From positions 1 to 45,831 of the forward strand of contig JAETTP010000015.1 in NCBI GenBank assembly GCA_021769035.1: a stretch of 45,831 nucleotides of DNA, given 5' to 3'. The position numbers and the translations under genes were made by a program. Numbering within the stretch: position 1 is the stretch's first letter; each line of letters opens with the position of its first letter. Below, in pieces: positions 45,339-45,831 of this stretch. The notes under the pieces are model-generated. The model saw only the letters and a list, made by a program, of their open reading frames with translations, did no database searches and was not told the origin of the DNA. The DNA comes from Bacillota bacterium. GTDB taxonomy: Bacteria > Bacillota > Dehalobacteriia > UBA4068 > UBA4997.

Positions 45339-45831
45339 ATGATGTTTAAGAACACCGAGGAATTTATTAAGGAATATCACAGTGAGTTTTTGCGTTCCGT
45401 GGGCGAATCCTTTGAAAGCAGCGATCCCTGGCAGAAGTATATGGCGCTTGCCCGCTTGATCTGCACCAAAGCGATGCATCAATCAGTGCTGACGCAGCAG
45501 CGTCAGTTGGCCAGCGGCTCCAAACGGGTTTACTACTTTTCTATGGAATTTTTGATTGGCCGCCTGCTGAAAAACTATCTGATTAATCTGGGCATTGAAG
45601 ACCTGGTGCGCGAGGGCTTGGAGCAAATGGGCGAGGATTTGGATGATTTGTGCAATTACGAGCCGGACCCCGGCCTGGGCAACGGTGGTTTGGGCCGCCT
45701 GGCCGCTTGCTTTTTGGATTCTCTGGCTAGCCAGGGCTATGCCGGCTACGGCATGGGCCTGCGCTACGACTACGGCCTGTTCCGCCAGAAGATTGTGGAC
45801 GGCCGTCAGACTGAGCAGCCCGACGCTTGGC
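45339..45831 (+). CDS. glgP: Glycogen phosphorylase, N-terminal part (cut by window end)
   Basis: The visible 164 residues begin MMFKNTEEFIKEYHSEFLRS and contain the family blocks RVYYFSMEFLIGRLL and EPDPGLGNGGLGRLAACFLD, ending in GYGMGLRYDYGLFRQ. The enzyme releases glucose-1-phosphate from glycogen. TAGGAGGT is well placed before the ATG. No terminator is visible between glgB and glgP, so they are probably one operon. The PLP-binding C-terminal half lies outside the window. Confidence 0.95.
   Translation, partial: MMFKNTEEFIKEYHSEFLRSVGESFESSDPWQKYMALARLICTKAMHQSVLTQQRQLASGSKRVYYFSMEFLIGRLLKNYLINLGIEDLVREGLEQMGEDLDDLCNYEPDPGLGNGGLGRLAACFLDSLASQGYAGYGMGLRYDYGLFRQKIVDGRQTEQPDAW

Noticed and set aside
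1-45831. tRNA, rRNA, CRISPR, transposase or integrase genes
   Set aside because: No tRNA-like T-arm sequences, rRNA motifs, spaced repeats or recombinase/transposase motifs were found on either strand.

Overview
The window looks like a chromosomal segment of a spore-forming member of the Bacillota (Clostridia-like). Supporting signs are CotF-type spore coat genes, consensus sigma-A promoters (TTGACA-N17-TATAAT), strong GGAGG ribosome sites, a sufC/sufB-like pair, an archaeal-type phosphoglycerate mutase and glycogen genes. Coding DNA is GC-rich while intergenic DNA is AT-rich. TTG starts are common: at least seven genes are best read from TTG. No rRNA, tRNA or CRISPR array was found, so no closer placement is offered.

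Layout. (1) 1-2000 is an RNA-rich region: two copies of a compact structured RNA, a par/Fst-like type I toxin-antitoxin locus (29-aa toxin with a convergent antisense RNA), a small hypothetical gene, and a second, unrelated small-peptide/antisense-RNA locus. (2) 2.0-9.6 kb holds nadE, whose glutaminase domain looks degenerate, followed by exported proteins built from copper-amine-oxidase-like N-terminal domains and a shared C-terminal domain, plus a lipoprotein and a membrane protein. (3) 9.6-10.1 kb carries a second par-like locus in inverted orientation and an orphan antitoxin-like RNA. (4) 10.1-12.4 kb has an XRE repressor with a divergent small gene, a lipoprotein paralogue lacking the amine-oxidase-like domain, and an acetyltransferase. 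(5) 12.4-15.1 kb has serC-serA and two spore coat genes, all on the minus strand.

(6) 15.1-31.0 kb is a compact contractile-tailed phage-like cluster of about 16 kb: terminase, portal, scaffold, SU10-type capsid, connectors, sheath, tube, baseplate, receptor-binding protein, holin and M23 endolysin. No integrase, replication, lysogeny or long tape-measure gene is visible. Part of the tail module (XkdQ, XkdP, XkdR and XkdN-like genes) lies between the portal and scaffold genes. The tail chaperone carries a textbook -1 frameshift site. Two operon heads, upstream of terS and of the portal gene, share a 17-bp identical promoter element with identical spacing to a -10 box. Together this suggests a domesticated, host-regulated particle, either a gene-transfer-agent-like or PBSX-like element.

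(7) 31.0-45.8 kb is ordinary chromosome: a DUF5665-like gene, lspA, an RluD-type synthase, rarA, apgM, two azlCD pairs, an XRE/small-gene pair, a hypothetical protein, an Lrp regulator, a ybaK-focA-sufC-sufB-like operon, glgB and the start of glgP.
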